Shown: positions 42,773 through 52,222, counted from the stretch's first letter. The stretch: 64,000 bases of DNA from Acidimicrobiia bacterium (GCA_028284765.1 JANQRA010000011.1:124001-188000), one strand, 5' to 3'. Numbers and translations: made by a program. The notes: generated by a model from the sequence alone, not told the origin.

Positions 42773-43563
42773 CCGAGCTCCTCAAGCTCAGCTGGCGACA
42801 GCGTGGCCCTGAAGAAGGCGACGAGTCGCGCAAACGCATCGTCAGAGGCTGACTGGTCGAACCCATCCGAGTTGATATCCAGGAATCCATGGCCGACACC
42901 CTCGTAGAGCAGCCATTGGCCGTGGTCGTTGCGTCTTTGTGCCTCATCGACCGAGGAGGCGGCGATCAGCTCATCTTGGGCTCCGAAGAGGCCAAGAACA
43001 GGCACTGGCAGGTGGTCGAGATACGAGGCGACCTGGTGCTCCCGATCTTCGTCGCCGGTCAGGGGTGTGTAGGCCACAGCGATCGAACGGACCCATTCAC
43101 GCGTGGCAGCTTTGATGAGTGCAAAGCGGCCACCCGTGTCCGTTCCGATCATCCCCACCGAGTCGTCGATGTTCCACACCACATCATCAGAAGTCACAAA
43201 CTGGTGCAACTCATCAATCGTCGACAGGGCTTCGTCGTCGCCAGTTGAGTTGTAGAGATCGAGGGGGTCACCCTTTCTCCCGTAGAGGTCGACACTCAGT
43301 GCGGCAAAGCCCTCTCTTGCCAACCGACGGCACAAGTCCTTCTCGGAGGACCCGAGCCCGGAGTGCCCTGGCATCACAAAAACCACCGGGACCTTCCCTG
43401 CTTCGTCGGGCCGGGCGACGTAGCCGTCGCGATGTCCGGCGCCTACAGGGATAGGCCAGCTGCTGTACATGATGGGATATGTGCCTTCGTGGGAAAGAAC
43501 AGCCAATCGGTCCTCCGTGAGTCTTGGGCACACTAACTGTGCCGCCGCTAAGGACGGAACCAT
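42769..43563 (-). CDS. Dienelactone hydrolase family protein with Asp at the nucleophile position
   Basis: 264 residues, alpha/beta hydrolase fold. PVVFVMPGHSGLG and GFAALSVDLYGRKGDP match the dienelactone hydrolase family. At the nucleophile elbow, where that family has G-x-C-x-G-G, this protein reads GTDTGG with Asp142. Asp197 (GAQDELI) and His225 (GVGHGFLD) would complete a triad. An Asp nucleophile is normal in dehalogenases and epoxide hydrolases, not in dienelactone hydrolases. The first 30 residues may be overcalled; Met32 is an alternative start. The 3' end overlaps birA by 4 bases convergently. Confidence 0.82.
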   Translation of the reverse strand: MVPSLAAAQLVCPRLTEDRLAVLSHEGTYPIMYSSWPIPVGAGHRDGYVARPDEAGKVPVVFVMPGHSGLGSSEKDLCRRLAREGFAALSVDLYGRKGDPLDLYNSTGDDEALSTIDELHQFVTSDDVVWNIDDSVGMIGTDTGGRFALIKAATREWVRSIAVAYTPLTGDEDREHQVASYLDHLPVPVLGLFGAQDELIAASSVDEAQRRNDHGQWLLYEGVGHGFLDINSDGFDQSASDDAFARLVAFFRATLSPAELEELG

Positions 43564-43590
43564 CGTTAATCTGTCGGCGTCTAACTCCCG

Positions 43591-44856
43591 ATGGCGAAGT
43601 CATCAACCCCCTCAACCGCTCGTTCTGGGCTGCCCACCTGGCTGAAGGTCACTACCATCGCCATCCTGGTCGCGGCCAACTTGGGTGTGCTCGCATACAT
43701 CTGGCTCATCAGCACGGGGAACTCCGTCCTCGACGGGGCTGACACGGACGACCAAGTCTCTGAGGTGCTGGACCAGTCAACCGGCGACTCGCTCAATTTC
43801 CTGATCGTCGGGTCCGATTCGCGTGAAGGTCTCGAGAGTCTGGAAAACTTCGGAGCCGCCGGCGGGGCCCGAGGGGATGTGATCATCCTCGTCCGGCTCG
43901 ATCAATCGACTTCTCGCGCGCAGATGCTCAGCATCCCACGTGACCTCCTCGTTCAGATTCCCGGGCATGGCGAGAGGAAAATCAACGCTTCCTACGCTCT
44001 CGGTGGGCCGGCATTGCTCGTCGACACCATCAAGGCCAATCTCGATGTCGAGGTCAACCACTACGTGGAGATCGACTTCGTCGGTTTCCAGGCTCTTGTA
44101 GACGAGCTGGGTGGCATCGAGATCGCCTTCCCGTATGCAGCACGCGATTCGAAGTCAGGGCTCGACGTCCAAGCCGGCTCTCAGACACTCGACGGAGCAC
44201 AAGCGCTGGCGTACGCACGGTCCCGCCGATACCAGGAGAATCAAGATGGTTCATGGGTATCGGTGGAGGCAAACGACATCGGTCGCACTGGGCGTCAGCA
44301 AGAGGTCATCAGGGCAATCCTGGCCGAGTTGAAGAGCCCGGCGACCATTGCGGATGCCGGTGATATCGCTTCGACCATGGCACAGCACATGACGATCGAT
44401 TCGAGGTTGGCTGGCCTGTCAGTTGGATCGATGATCTGGGACTACAAGGGAATCCTGACCGGAGATGTCGAGGGTGCGACCTTGCCCAGCCGCACTTCCA
44501 CCGTCGGTGGCGCATCCGTTCAGCTGATGGTTGAGCCGGACGCATCGACGATGTTGGCCAACTTCAGGGCGGGCAACCCGTTTGCGGCTCAGCCCCTGAG
44601 ATTGACCGTTCTGAACGGAAACGGCTCGGCGGGTGCTGCAGGCGATATGGCCCAAGAGTTGGAGTCGCTTGGCTTCAAGGTCGAATCGATCGGAAATGCC
44701 GGGAGCGACGGGTACCAGGAGACCACAATCGTCGTACCTGAGGGAAGCGCCGACGGAGCGGAGATCCGTAGCGCCCTCGGTTTCGGTGTAGTTACGTTCG
44801 GATCGGTCGATAACGGGTATGACGCCATCGTCATAGTGGGCTCGGACGCCTCCTGA
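43591..44856 (+). CDS. LytR-CpsA-Psr (LCP) family glycopolymer ligase
   Basis: 421 residues. One N-terminal membrane anchor (about 17-42) is followed by an extracellular LCP domain (about 68-240) with LIVGSDSRE, GDVIILVRLD, LSIPRDLLVQIPGHGERKINASYALGG and ALAYARSRRY, and a C-terminal LytR_C domain (about 330-421, LRLTVLNGNGSAGAA). LCP enzymes move lipid-linked glycopolymers onto peptidoglycan. It is thus the likely last step for one of the glycans assembled by the surrounding genes. It lies directly upstream of UDP-glucose dehydrogenase on the same strand. Confidence 0.93.
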   Translation: MAKSSTPSTARSGLPTWLKVTTIAILVAANLGVLAYIWLISTGNSVLDGADTDDQVSEVLDQSTGDSLNFLIVGSDSREGLESLENFGAAGGARGDVIILVRLDQSTSRAQMLSIPRDLLVQIPGHGERKINASYALGGPALLVDTIKANLDVEVNHYVEIDFVGFQALVDELGGIEIAFPYAARDSKSGLDVQAGSQTLDGAQALAYARSRRYQENQDGSWVSVEANDIGRTGRQQEVIRAILAELKSPATIADAGDIASTMAQHMTIDSRLAGLSVGSMIWDYKGILTGDVEGATLPSRTSTVGGASVQLMVEPDASTMLANFRAGNPFAAQPLRLTVLNGNGSAGAAGDMAQELESLGFKVESIGNAGSDGYQETTIVVPEGSADGAEIRSALGFGVVTFGSVDNGYDAIVIVGSDAS

Positions 44857-44872
44857 TCAGACAGTCGACAAA

Positions 44873-44878
44873 TAGGAT
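44873..44878 (+). promoter_or_regulatory. Putative -10 box (TAGGAT) for UDP-glucose dehydrogenase
   Basis: Lies 9 bases before the GTG at 44888 with no clear ribosome-binding site, another leaderless arrangement. Confidence 0.4.
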
Positions 44879-44887
44879 GAGGGTGCT

Positions 44888-46162
44888 GTGGATGTAGCAA
44901 TTATTGGTGCTGGCTACGTTGGATTGGTGACCGGCGCCGGGCTGGCCAATCTTGGACACACGGTGAGGTTGGGTGAAGCCAACGCAGAACGTGTAGAGCT
45001 TCTGCGCTCTGGGGGAGTGCCCATCTACGAACAGGGTCTGCCTGATCTTCTCAGCCGTGCCATAGAACGACAATCGATCAGCTTCCACGAATCGAATGTC
45101 GAGGCGATCAGCGGCTCCCAGCTCATCTTCCTCTGCCTCCCGACACCTGAAGGGGAAGACGGTCGAGCCGACTTGAGGTTCATTCATGCGGTCATCGACG
45201 AGTTGGCCAATCAAGTCGACGAAGGGACGCTTTTCGTCGTCAAATCGACAGTGCCCCCGGGGACTGTCGCCTCGCTGCGCAAGCGGCTCGCTGATCTCGG
45301 CTCTTCGGCGAGAGTCGCCAGCCATCCGGAGTTTCTGCGAGAGGGACGTGCGGTTGATGACTTCATGGAACCTGACAGGATTGTGATTGGCGCATACGAG
45401 TCTGAGGACGCAGATGCGATCGCATCGCTTTACCGGAGTCTCGACACCGAGATCGTGAGCACCGACCCGACATCCTCTGAGATGATCAAGTACGCCAACA
45501 ACTCTTATCTGGCGGCTCGTCTTACTTTTGCCAATGCCCTCGCCAATCTCTGCGAGGCGGTAGGCGCCGATGTGATAGACGTGATTCACGGCATTGGCCT
45601 CGACCACCGCATTGGCCCGCACTTCCTCCAACCTGGACCGGGCTACGGTGGATCCTGCTTCCCGAAGGACACGGCGGCCTTGATCGGTGTCGCTGAGGAC
45701 GCCGGTTACGACTTCAACCTCCTCAAAGCAGTGATCGAGGCCGACCACGAGCAACGGCGCCGTGTAGCTGACAAGGTTCGCCAGGCTGCAGGTGGAGGCC
45801 TCAAGGGCCGTCGTGTCGCCATGTGGGGTGTTGCGTTCAAGGCCGGGACAGATGACGTCCGGGAGTCTCCAGCTCTCCGAATTGCACGCCTTCTCCAGGA
45901 GGACGGTGCTGAGGTGGTCGCATATGACCCTGAGGCGCATTCAGACGAGCTTTCGCACGCTGAGGATCCGGTGGCTGCAGTCAGGGACGCTGATGTGCTG
46001 CTGGTGGCGACAGAGTGGCCGGAGTTCATCACGGTTGACATGGACGACGTTGCAGAGGCGATGAAGGGCTACCGAGTGGTAGACGCCCGCAACCTGCTCG
46101 ACCCGGCCAAGGTACGTGAGGCCGGTCTGGACTATTGGGGTCTGGGGCGTCCCTCCGCCTGA
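44888..46162 (+). CDS. ugd: UDP-glucose 6-dehydrogenase
   Basis: 424 residues. It oxidises UDP-glucose to UDP-glucuronate with two NAD. N-terminal IGAGYVGLVTGAGLANLGH binds NAD, KYANNSYLAARLTFANALANL is the central helix, and GPGYGGSCFPKD holds the catalytic cysteine. The motif set is that of true UDP-glucose dehydrogenases, unlike the paralogue at 20354. It supplies glucuronate for a surface glycan. Its stop is 15 bases before the convergent cofE stop. Confidence 0.94.
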   Translation: MDVAIIGAGYVGLVTGAGLANLGHTVRLGEANAERVELLRSGGVPIYEQGLPDLLSRAIERQSISFHESNVEAISGSQLIFLCLPTPEGEDGRADLRFIHAVIDELANQVDEGTLFVVKSTVPPGTVASLRKRLADLGSSARVASHPEFLREGRAVDDFMEPDRIVIGAYESEDADAIASLYRSLDTEIVSTDPTSSEMIKYANNSYLAARLTFANALANLCEAVGADVIDVIHGIGLDHRIGPHFLQPGPGYGGSCFPKDTAALIGVAEDAGYDFNLLKAVIEADHEQRRRVADKVRQAAGGGLKGRRVAMWGVAFKAGTDDVRESPALRIARLLQEDGAEVVAYDPEAHSDELSHAEDPVAAVRDADVLLVATEWPEFITVDMDDVAEAMKGYRVVDARNLLDPAKVREAGLDYWGLGRPSA

Positions 46163-46176
46163 CCCAGGCTACGTCT

Positions 46177-46875
46177 CTAGCGAAAGAGATCCTCTCCTAC
46201 AGGCCGAACGAGGTCCGAACCCCGGCCTTCTCCGTGTAGTTCGCCGACTCCCCGTACAAGGGCTGCAGGGATCCCAGAGGATTTCCCCATTGCAAGGTCG
46301 GCCGCGGCCGCAATCTCGTCGGCGACGGCGATTTCCGTGACGTCGAGTTGGCGCTTGGTCCAGTCGAGGGTGCCCTTCAGATCGAGGATTGCCTGTACCC
46401 CAGAGATTCCGATAGCCACGTCGGTGAGACCCGTTCGCCATGGCCGACCGAAGGTATCGGAGATGATCACGGGAAGGTCAAGGCCGAGGAGGTTTTGGAG
46501 CTTCAATCGGATTCGATGCGCTGATCGGTCGGGATCGTCGGGCAGGAGGATCATGGTTCCCGGCGCCGCATTTGACCGGTCGATTCCAGCGTTGGCGCAA
46601 ACAAACCCATGCTTGGTCTCCGCGATGATCAGATCGCCGCGGCGTCGGACGATGGAGACCGCCTCCGACTCCACGAGTCGCTGCTTGAACTCTTCCTCGT
46701 CTCCAGTTATCTCGCGCACTGCCCCCTCCGCTTTGGAGACGATCTTGTGCGTGACAACGAGTACATCTCCGTGCTCCGGGCCGATCTCAGACAGGCCAAA
46801 TTTCAGGATCTCTGCCACATCGTCACCCGGCTCCACGGCGCCTACCCCGCGGACCGGGAAGATCTGGACGGTCAC
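46177..46875 (-). CDS. cofE: Coenzyme F420-0:L-glutamate ligase
   Basis: 232 residues, GTP-dependent enzyme adding gamma-linked glutamates to F420-0. VVTHKIVSKAEG, GFVCANAGIDRSN and VIISDTFGRPWRTGLTDVAIG are conserved family motifs. In mycobacteria the equivalent FbiB has an extra C-terminal nitroreductase-like domain; this protein stops after the ligase domain, so the dehydro-F420 reduction step must be encoded elsewhere or be unnecessary. The start overlaps cofD by ATGA. Confidence 0.93.
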   Translation of the reverse strand: MTVQIFPVRGVGAVEPGDDVAEILKFGLSEIGPEHGDVLVVTHKIVSKAEGAVREITGDEEEFKQRLVESEAVSIVRRRGDLIIAETKHGFVCANAGIDRSNAAPGTMILLPDDPDRSAHRIRLKLQNLLGLDLPVIISDTFGRPWRTGLTDVAIGISGVQAILDLKGTLDWTKRQLDVTEIAVADEIAAAADLAMGKSSGIPAALVRGVGELHGEGRGSDLVRPVGEDLFR

Positions 46876-47768
46876 CGGTTCACAATTTGCCTGGCGAGAT
46901 TCATCGAATCGTCCAACGAAGCGGCCATCACGTTGGTGCCGATGACATCGACTCCCCTAATCTCAACGACATCGCCACTGTCAACGAACAGGCGTCTCAA
47001 TAGACCCTCGTATGCATGTGCGATGCCGCCGATATCCGGGGCCAAGCCCTGCGAGATCATCACCTCACGCGCCGGGCCTTTGACTGCCTTTCCCCCGATC
47101 AGAGGGCTCACCGCTGTGACATCTCGGCGTTCTTCGAGGGCCTGTCGGATCTCAGCAACAGCGAGGATCGGCCAGATCGAAAGGACAGGGTTGGATGGAC
47201 CAAAGACGACCAGATCGGCACTCTCCAACGCTTCGACAACACCGGGCGCAGCAGTCGCAGCCGGTGCGCCTTGGAACTCAATCTCATGGACATCGTCCTT
47301 GTGTCGGCGCGCCACGAAGTAGTCCATGAATGAAGTCCATCCGTCCGCAAGTCGTACAACCGTGCGAAGCTGATCGTCAGTGGCCGGTAGGACCTTCGCG
47401 TCGATGTCCAGGGCCGAAGTCGCCGCCGCAGTGAATTGACTCAGTGTCTCACCGCGAGAGAGAGCAACGGTTCGGGCCAGTTTCAGAGCGAGATCTCTGT
47501 CGCCGAGTCGAAACGTGTTGTCGATGCCATAAGTGGCAAGTTCCTCGTTGAAGTTGAATGTCTCCTTGCGCCGACCCCACCCGAAGGGTCCTTCGATGCC
47601 GGCGAGTGAGTAGCAAACGGTGTCGAGGTCAGGCGACACAGCCAATCCGTGAACTTCGGTGTCGTCGCCGACGTTGACTATCACCGTGAGTTCCACGTCA
47701 TCGAGTGCCGAGAAACCCCGGGCAAGACGTGCTCCACCAACGCCACCTGATAGCTGTACAACCTTCAT
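46872..47768 (-). CDS. cofD: 2-phospho-L-lactate (or phosphoenolpyruvate) transferase for F420 synthesis
   Basis: 298 residues. It joins the phospholactyl or enolpyruvyl group to the deazaflavin Fo. LSGGVGGARLARGFSAL is the N-terminal nucleotide-binding loop, and VIVNVGDDTEVHGLAVSPDLDTV and SNPVLSIWPIL are typical. It is the first gene of the cofD-cofE pair and lies divergent from the large glycosyltransferase gene, as in other actinobacteria. The organism therefore makes F420. Confidence 0.94.
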   Translation of the reverse strand: MKVVQLSGGVGGARLARGFSALDDVELTVIVNVGDDTEVHGLAVSPDLDTVCYSLAGIEGPFGWGRRKETFNFNEELATYGIDNTFRLGDRDLALKLARTVALSRGETLSQFTAAATSALDIDAKVLPATDDQLRTVVRLADGWTSFMDYFVARRHKDDVHEIEFQGAPAATAAPGVVEALESADLVVFGPSNPVLSIWPILAVAEIRQALEERRDVTAVSPLIGGKAVKGPAREVMISQGLAPDIGGIAHAYEGLLRRLFVDSGDVVEIRGVDVIGTNVMAASLDDSMNLARQIVNR

Positions 47769-47822
47769 TTCTAGGTCCGGATATTGCTCAGTGTCGTCCG
47801 CCCGTTCAAAATGGCCCTTCGA

Positions 47823-50567
47823 ATGTCCGACACCCGTCCGTTGACAGTGGAGCCCAACGCGCCCGAAGCAGATACCGACGCGCCTCGCGTGAGGGTGCTG
47901 CTGAGTGTTGTGCCCGGATCCGACACGTCGGCAGCGCTCGGCGCCGTCGAAAGGCAGCGGTACGAACCTGCGCCGGAGATCGCAATCGTTGCAGCGTCCG
48001 CGGATTCAGATCTTCCGGAGTCCGTATCTCAGTATTCCTCACTAGAAGAAGCCATCGAGGCCGCAGACTCCGAGATCGAGTACCTGTGGTTCCTTCACTC
48101 GGATGCAAGACCCCGCCCCGATGCGCTCTCGGCGTTGGTCACGGAGAGCGAGCGTAACGAGGCCTCTCTTGCGGGGTCCAAGCTTCTCAAGGCGGGGACG
48201 ATGGATGAACTTGAGTCCGTCGGTGGAGCGACAGACGTCTTTGGTGAGCCTTACTCGGGTCTCGACGAAGGTGAGATAGATCTTCAGCAGTACGACGTGG
48301 TCCGCGAGGTTGCTTTTGTCAGGTCCGCTTCGATGCTGGTCAGACGCGACCTCGCGAGAGGCTTGCGTGGTCTCGATCCGAAACTGCCTCCCATATCCGC
48401 TGGTCTCGATTTCTCGCAGCGGACCCGGTTGGCTGGCGGTCGGGTGATCACCGTTCCGTCATCCGAGGTCTATCACCAGGCCCGCTGTGACGAGAAGGGA
48501 ACAGGCTGGCGTGAGCAGGCCGGTCGACTGCGCGCCATGCTCACGGCATACACCCCACTCACTCTTCTCTGGGTTGTTCCGTACGACTTCTTGGTTTCGA
48601 TTGCCGACGCCATAGGCAGTCTTCTGCTGCTTCGTTGGCGACCGTTGGTCCGCCAGGTTCTCTCGTGGATCTGGAACCTGATACATCTGCCCTCGACCAT
48701 CGGTCAACGACGCCGGCTCAGCAAGGTCCGATCGACGGGGGATGAAGAGATCTTCCGTTTTCAAGCGTCTGGATCTGTGAGGCTTCGAGAGATTGGTAGT
48801 GAACTCAGTGGGCGCTTCCTCTCACTGTTCGACGACGATCAGGCTCTATCGAGAGGAACCGAGCGGGTCTGGCGCTCACCTGGGATTTGGGGAGCCGTAA
48901 TCGCCGGCTTCGTAGTGCTGATTGGGGTCAGGAGCCTCGTTTTTGGGTCGCTCCCGAATACTGGTTTCGCTTTCCCTCTCGAGCCTCCGACAACGGCGCT
49001 GTCCCGGTGGCTGGGTGGTTGGAACGAGTCTGGACTGGGCTCGTCCGCTGCCGTTCACCCAAGCGTGGGCCTCATGGGGGTCCTTTCCTGGCTCTGGTTC
49101 GGAGCTGAAGGTGCCACCCGAACGCTCTTGACCATCGGGGCGGGGTTCATCGGATTCATCGGAATGGGCAGGCTCGCTGGCCGAATCGGGTTGAGAGGGC
49201 CAGGCAGGTATCTGTCCGGGTTGGTCTTGATGGCCGGGCCGGCTGTTTCGAATCTCGTGGGGGCGGGATCCTGGTTGGCGCTGATGGCTGCGGCGATTCT
49301 GCCGTGGGCAGTTCGCACTGTGTTTGTCCATCCGTCTGACTCCCGCTCCGTTTGGTCTCACGCCGGTTGGGCTCTGCTCTTGAGCATTGCGATCGGCATG
49401 GTTTCGCCGACCCTCGCTGTCGTTCCGTTCCTGATGGTGGTCTTGTGGACCCTGGCCAGAGGTACCCAAGCCTCACTCGCTGCTGGGGCGGTCAGCTTGC
49501 TTGGTGTTGCTGCTGGTTTCGGGTTCTTGGCATCGGATCCGGGTTGGCTAACGGACTCGCAACGACGACTCGGCACTGAGGTATGGCAGGTATGGCCTCT
49601 TCTGATCGGAGTAGCTGGCTTGTCTCTCCTGTTTGAAAAGGGCCATCACAGGAGAGTCGGAATGCTGGGAGCGCTTGTCTCCTTGGCCGGGCTCATTGCG
49701 CTACAGATGACTGTGCCGGGCCCGGGTCTCGAAGAGGGTCTTGCGGTCCTGGCATCGTTCGGCGCGGCATTGGTGGTTGCCGCTGCGATGGATCGGTTTG
49801 GTTCGGGGACCGGGCGATTGGTCGCTTCAGGGTGTGCCCTCGCGATGCTCGTCCTCACACTGTCAATCGTCGGCAACGGCCGTCTCGGTTTGCCTCAAGG
49901 GGACGTGAACGAGAGGTTTGCTTTCGCCACAACGCTCGCTGAGGACGAAGGGCCTGGGCGCATCCTTCACGCATCAGTCGATCGGTCGACGATCCCTGGT
50001 GATGCACGTTCGGGTCCGGGGTTCTGGTATCGGGTCCTCGATGGGTCGGGGACAACCCACGACGAGGTCTTCCTCCCGGCCGAGTTAGACGGCGACCGCG
50101 AGCTTGATGAGTCGCTGTTGGATATCGCGACCGGTGCCGACTTGAGGCCAGGAGTGCGTTTGGCTGAGTTCGCCATCGATTGGGTCGTTCTCGAGGGCCC
50201 CACGTTCCGGCTGGATGACGTCCTGGGCACACAGCTGGATTTGGTGCCGACGCCGCTGGATCGCAACGCCAGGGTGTTCGAGAACCTGGATTCCGCGCCG
50301 CTTGCTTCGTCGGCGTCCGGACCGTGGACGAGGTCCGAAGACGGTTTCGTCGGCCCGGCCACCAGCGGGGAAGTCTTGATCTCGACGAACTACGACTCGG
50401 GGTGGGCACCCGATTCTGGGCAGATGGAATGGTTCGTCACGGTGTCGGGTACAGAAGGTGTCGCTACTTACTCAGGTGATCTTCAGGAGAAGGCCTGGCC
50501 CATCGCAACGGCTGGTCTCGCAGTGTTGGGCATACTTGCGATCATCCTGGCGAGGCGGCTGCGATGA
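47823..50567 (+). CDS. Large GT2-type glycosyltransferase with multi-pass membrane region
   Basis: About 914 residues. An N-terminal GT2-like domain (about 20-250; VRVLLSVVPGSDTSAALGAV, FLHSDARPRPDAL as the DxD region) is followed by some ten transmembrane segments (about 250-690) and a C-terminal extracytoplasmic domain with a last membrane helix (AWPIATAGLAVLGILAIILARRLR). The start is uncertain: ATG 47811 and TTG 47784 are in frame. Proteins of this form sit beside F420 genes and DUF5719 genes in many actinobacteria. The substrate is unknown. Its stop overlaps the DUF5719 gene by ATGA. Confidence 0.8.
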   Translation: MSDTRPLTVEPNAPEADTDAPRVRVLLSVVPGSDTSAALGAVERQRYEPAPEIAIVAASADSDLPESVSQYSSLEEAIEAADSEIEYLWFLHSDARPRPDALSALVTESERNEASLAGSKLLKAGTMDELESVGGATDVFGEPYSGLDEGEIDLQQYDVVREVAFVRSASMLVRRDLARGLRGLDPKLPPISAGLDFSQRTRLAGGRVITVPSSEVYHQARCDEKGTGWREQAGRLRAMLTAYTPLTLLWVVPYDFLVSIADAIGSLLLLRWRPLVRQVLSWIWNLIHLPSTIGQRRRLSKVRSTGDEEIFRFQASGSVRLREIGSELSGRFLSLFDDDQALSRGTERVWRSPGIWGAVIAGFVVLIGVRSLVFGSLPNTGFAFPLEPPTTALSRWLGGWNESGLGSSAAVHPSVGLMGVLSWLWFGAEGATRTLLTIGAGFIGFIGMGRLAGRIGLRGPGRYLSGLVLMAGPAVSNLVGAGSWLALMAAAILPWAVRTVFVHPSDSRSVWSHAGWALLLSIAIGMVSPTLAVVPFLMVVLWTLARGTQASLAAGAVSLLGVAAGFGFLASDPGWLTDSQRRLGTEVWQVWPLLIGVAGLSLLFEKGHHRRVGMLGALVSLAGLIALQMTVPGPGLEEGLAVLASFGAALVVAAAMDRFGSGTGRLVASGCALAMLVLTLSIVGNGRLGLPQGDVNERFAFATTLAEDEGPGRILHASVDRSTIPGDARSGPGFWYRVLDGSGTTHDEVFLPAELDGDRELDESLLDIATGADLRPGVRLAEFAIDWVVLEGPTFRLDDVLGTQLDLVPTPLDRNARVFENLDSAPLASSASGPWTRSEDGFVGPATSGEVLISTNYDSGWAPDSGQMEWFVTVSGTEGVATYSGDLQEKAWPIATAGLAVLGILAIILARRLR

Positions 50568-51847
50568 GATACGTCGCTGCTCTCGTGATCGCCTTGATGA
50601 CTGCTTCAACCGTCCTGCTGCCTGAGATCGAGCCGCCGACCCCCGGTCCGGAAGCCGACTTGTCTCCACCTCCGTTGGCCATTTGTCCGATGGTGGGAGC
50701 TGGAGATCGCACGACTGAGGCTGCGGTTCTCTCGTCAATCAACGGGTCGGGGAGGATTTCGACGTTCTCGTCCGGCGCCGAGACAAGTGCAGCGGAGTTC
50801 GTGACCGGGAACACAGGTTCGGTGCTTATCCCAGCCGATGACCTCTCCGTCGTCGGACTTACAGGCGGTCTCGTTGAGTTCCCTTCTGAGTCCACAGCAG
50901 CTGGAGTAGTGGTACGAGGCGAGACCTCGGCGTCGTCCGAGACCTGTGTGTCAGTAGCGCCTCAGACCGCTTTCATTGCCGGCGGTACTACCGCCAGCGG
51001 CGCACAGTTCAGCCTGCAACTGGTCAACCCCTATGCGGGTCCGGCAACAGCCGAAGTCACGGTCATCAGTGAGAGCGGTGTCGAGTCCAACTCCAGATTC
51101 GGCGTCGTGACCGTCCCTCCGCTCAGCTCGGTCACCCTGAACATGGCTGAGATAATCCCCGGGCGAGAGACCATCGCGGCCGAGGTCGTGCCGACCCGTG
51201 GTTCGGTTTTTGCGTTCGGCCATCAGCGCACTGAGGGTCGCTCGGCCCTTTGGAGTGCCCTCGAACCGCGGCAGGACTGGTGGCTTCCGGTTCCCGAAGG
51301 TGGCGCCAATCGCGAGCTCATCGTGAGCAATCCGCTCAACTCGGACGTCGAATTCCAGGTGGATCTCTATGGACCAGAGGAGTTCGTCGAGGGATTCACC
51401 ACTGGGGTCATTCCGGCCCTAGGGGAGACAGTCATTCCACTTGACCTCGGATTCAACGACGAGGTGGCTCTGCGGGTTATCGCAACCGGTCCCGTGGCAG
51501 CAACCTTGAAATTCGAACAAAGTCGTGGCCTCTCAATTTCGGGAGGTTCATCGATCGACGCCACGAGTTGGCTTCTTCCGGGGGCGGAATCGCCAGTGGG
51601 AGGCGAGGGCAAGCTGATCATCTTCAACAACGGGATTGAAGAGGTAGACGCCAACGTGAGAGCCCTCGGCGGAGGGTTTGAGTTCAACCGGACTCTGACG
51701 ATTCCGGGTGGCATGGTCGAGGGAGTTGTGATCGTGGAGGCCGAGGGCTACCGGGTCGACGCGACGGGACCGGTTGTTGTGGCCTGGGTTTCGCTGCCGG
51801 AGTCCGGACGGAACATGTCGATGGGAGTGCCTGTCATCGATGGATGA
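50564..51847 (+). CDS. DUF5719 family exported protein
   Basis: 427 residues with an N-terminal signal peptide (MRYVAALVIALMTASTVLLPEIE). The rest is beta-rich, with repeats of the kind LVNPYAGPATAEVTVISESGVE, IVSNPLNSDVEFQVDLYGPE and IFNNGIEEVDANVRAL, probably tandem immunoglobulin-like domains. Its function is unknown. It is coupled to the GT2 membrane protein upstream, which suggests a shared job in surface glycan assembly. The family call rests on gene order and length and is moderately sure. Confidence 0.72.
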   Translation: MRYVAALVIALMTASTVLLPEIEPPTPGPEADLSPPPLAICPMVGAGDRTTEAAVLSSINGSGRISTFSSGAETSAAEFVTGNTGSVLIPADDLSVVGLTGGLVEFPSESTAAGVVVRGETSASSETCVSVAPQTAFIAGGTTASGAQFSLQLVNPYAGPATAEVTVISESGVESNSRFGVVTVPPLSSVTLNMAEIIPGRETIAAEVVPTRGSVFAFGHQRTEGRSALWSALEPRQDWWLPVPEGGANRELIVSNPLNSDVEFQVDLYGPEEFVEGFTTGVIPALGETVIPLDLGFNDEVALRVIATGPVAATLKFEQSRGLSISGGSSIDATSWLLPGAESPVGGEGKLIIFNNGIEEVDANVRALGGGFEFNRTLTIPGGMVEGVVIVEAEGYRVDATGPVVVAWVSLPESGRNMSMGVPVIDG

Positions 51848-52196
51848 GATCTGGGTTCGGCTGGCTCTACTGATTGGAGTAGTAGCCGTCTCTTTGGCGG
51901 TCGCCTGGTTTCTGCGCCGACGAAGCCGAGGACCGGTGCGGCGTCTAAGCACAGCGACTCTCGCCCCCGGTATCCACTTCTTCTCTTCGGCTACCTGCGC
52001 GACCTGCGATGGTGCACGCCAGGAGTTGGCCGGAGCCGTGGGGCCAGCAGGATTCACTGAACACGAGTGGTCTACGAGTCAGGCCCTATTCGCAGAGCTG
52101 AGCATCGACGCAGTACCAGCTGCGTTGGTCGTCGAGAAAGGCGGCCAAGCCACTCTCTATTCGGGGGATGTCGCGCCAGCGCTCAGGGGCGTTTGA
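51840..52196 (+). CDS. Membrane-anchored thioredoxin-like protein
   Basis: 118 residues. One N-terminal membrane helix (VRLALLIGVVAVSLAVAWFL) is followed by a thioredoxin-like domain with SSATCATCDGARQEL, a CxxC redox motif, and IDAVPAALVV containing the usual cis-proline. The ATG at 51840 overlaps the DUF5719 stop by 8 bases. Topology cannot be fixed from sequence; a periplasm-side redox domain could serve the disulfide-bearing SLH-like proteins. A WhiB gene, usual at this site in other actinobacteria, is absent. Confidence 0.75.
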   Translation: MDEIWVRLALLIGVVAVSLAVAWFLRRRSRGPVRRLSTATLAPGIHFFSSATCATCDGARQELAGAVGPAGFTEHEWSTSQALFAELSIDAVPAALVVEKGGQATLYSGDVAPALRGV

Positions 52197-52222
52197 TCCT
52201 TGGTTTGCGCGCGCGTGACTCC

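Noticed and set aside
44831-45940. A 369-residue open frame on the minus strand.
   Set aside because: It lies entirely opposite UDP-glucose dehydrogenase and the end of the LCP gene, shows no family motif, and is arginine- and histidine-rich as expected of an antisense shadow.
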